DNA from: Cupriavidus gilardii
Lineage (GTDB): Bacteria > Pseudomonadota > Gammaproteobacteria > Burkholderiales > Burkholderiaceae
Direction: 5' to 3'
NCBI RefSeq assembly: GCF_008801915.1
Contig: NZ_VZOV01000036.1
Span: forward strand, 1 to 33,286
DNA length: 33,286 bases
Positions 32,702 to 33,286 of this stretch are shown piece after piece. The notes below the pieces were generated by a model, which ran no database searches, was not told where the DNA came from, and saw nothing but the letters and a program-made list of their open reading frames with translations. The position numbers were made by a program, and so were the translations under genes. The stretch's first letter is position 1. Every line of letters starts with the position of its first letter.

Positions 32702-33286
32702 ATGGATTCCATTCGAACATCCGCCCTGCGCCCGGCGCTGCTGACCACGCTTCTGGCAGCCATCACGCTGGCCTCCGCCGCCTGCTCGACCTACGACAGC
32801 ACTTCCCGCAAGATCGCCAACGCGATCACGCCGTACCGGATCAATATCGTCCAGGGCAACTTCGTCTCGCGCGAGGCCGCCGCGCAACTGCGCGAGGGCA
32901 TGACCCGCGACCAGGTGCAGTTCCTGCTCGGCACGCCGCTGCTGACCGACGTGTTCCACGCCAATCGCTGGGACTATGTGTTCTCGTTCAAGCGCGGCAA
33001 TACGCAGGTGGTGCAGCAGCGCCGCTTCACGGTGTTCTTCGACAACGATCGTCTGGTCCGCTTCGGCGGCGACGAACTGCCGTCGGAATACGAGCTGATC
33101 GCCGAAATCGACGGCATGAAGCGCACGCCTGAGGCGAACAAGGGTGCCAAGTCGGCGCCGCAACAGGCCGCCGCGCCGGCCGAGCCGCAGGCGCAGCAGG
33201 GCGACCAGCAGGCGCCGGCCGACGCCGCACAGCCGCAGGCGCAGGCGCAGCCGTCCGCCTCGGCGCCCGAAGCCGCGGCCGCGCCA
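32702..33286 (+). CDS. bamE: Outer-membrane assembly lipoprotein BamE, 3' end missing
   Basis: From the ATG at 32702 the frame stays open to the window end (195 codons seen). A signal peptide with a hydrophobic core and a lipobox-like LASAAC puts the lipidated Cys at residue 29. The BamE (SmpA/OmlA) domain follows: YRINIVQGNFVSREAAAQLREGMTRDQVQFLLGTPLLTDVFHANRWDYVFSF and RRFTVFFDNDRLVRFGGDELP. BamE helps the BAM complex insert outer-membrane proteins. After about residue 145 comes a Gln/Pro/Ala-rich tail, longer than in E. coli BamE, which continues out of the window. Divergent from fur, as in related bacteria. Confidence 0.94.
   Translation, partial: MDSIRTSALRPALLTTLLAAITLASAACSTYDSTSRKIANAITPYRINIVQGNFVSREAAAQLREGMTRDQVQFLLGTPLLTDVFHANRWDYVFSFKRGNTQVVQQRRFTVFFDNDRLVRFGGDELPSEYELIAEIDGMKRTPEANKGAKSAPQQAAAPAEPQAQQGDQQAPADAAQPQAQAQPSASAPEAAAAP

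Overview
The window is about 33 kb of GC-rich chromosome, densely packed with housekeeping genes. Gene content and order (prmA-accC-accB-aroQ-tlpA; mpl-esterase-ubiC; rnb-tonB-aroE-mtgA; thiL-pgpA-pncC; tkt-gap; fur next to bamE) fit a betaproteobacterium of the Burkholderiales, most likely Burkholderiaceae (Ralstonia/Cupriavidus-like). This is recognition of protein families and neighbourhood, not a database search, and I cannot name the genus. I see no rRNA, tRNA, CRISPR array, transposase or phage gene.

Layout. Bases 1-5712 lie on the minus strand: a conserved nucleotidyltransferase-like protein, a TlpA thioredoxin, then aroQ-accB-accC-prmA and a cut-off DUF3426-like membrane protein. Bases 5946-14634 are plus strand: mpl-esterase-ubiC, a FabG-like reductase, then rnb-tonB-aroE-mtgA. 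corA and a DMT exporter (14689-17046) are on the minus strand, separated by a 500-bp gap that holds what looks like a free-standing small RNA with its own promoter and intrinsic terminator. pyrF (+) faces the thiL-pgpA-pncC operon (-). maeB (+) follows an AT-rich promoter with a near-perfect inverted repeat. Between the maeB terminator and a bidirectional terminator sits a secreted barnase-type RNase that overlaps its barstar inhibitor. Bases 24502-27592 carry yidB, rsmE, a glyoxalase-fold protein and a spermidine-synthase-like gene on the minus strand. tkt and gap (+) are followed by a LysR regulator (+), fur (-) and the start of bamE (+, cut by the window end).

Functionally the window supplies fatty-acid initiation (accBC), shikimate steps (aroQ, aroE), chorismate to ubiquinone (ubiC), peptidoglycan recycling and polymerisation (mpl, mtgA), phospholipid, thiamine and pyrimidine enzymes (pgpA, thiL, pyrF), central carbon metabolism (maeB, tkt, gap), RNA decay and modification (rnb, rsmE), magnesium transport (corA) and iron control (fur).

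The items most worth a second look are the predicted structured RNA upstream of corA, a 12-bp tandem repeat at the end of the esterase gene that carries repeated AAGGA motifs up to the ubiC start, the operator-like repeat before maeB, the barnase/barstar pair with an enlarged inhibitor, and the DUF3426-like protein without a zinc ribbon.
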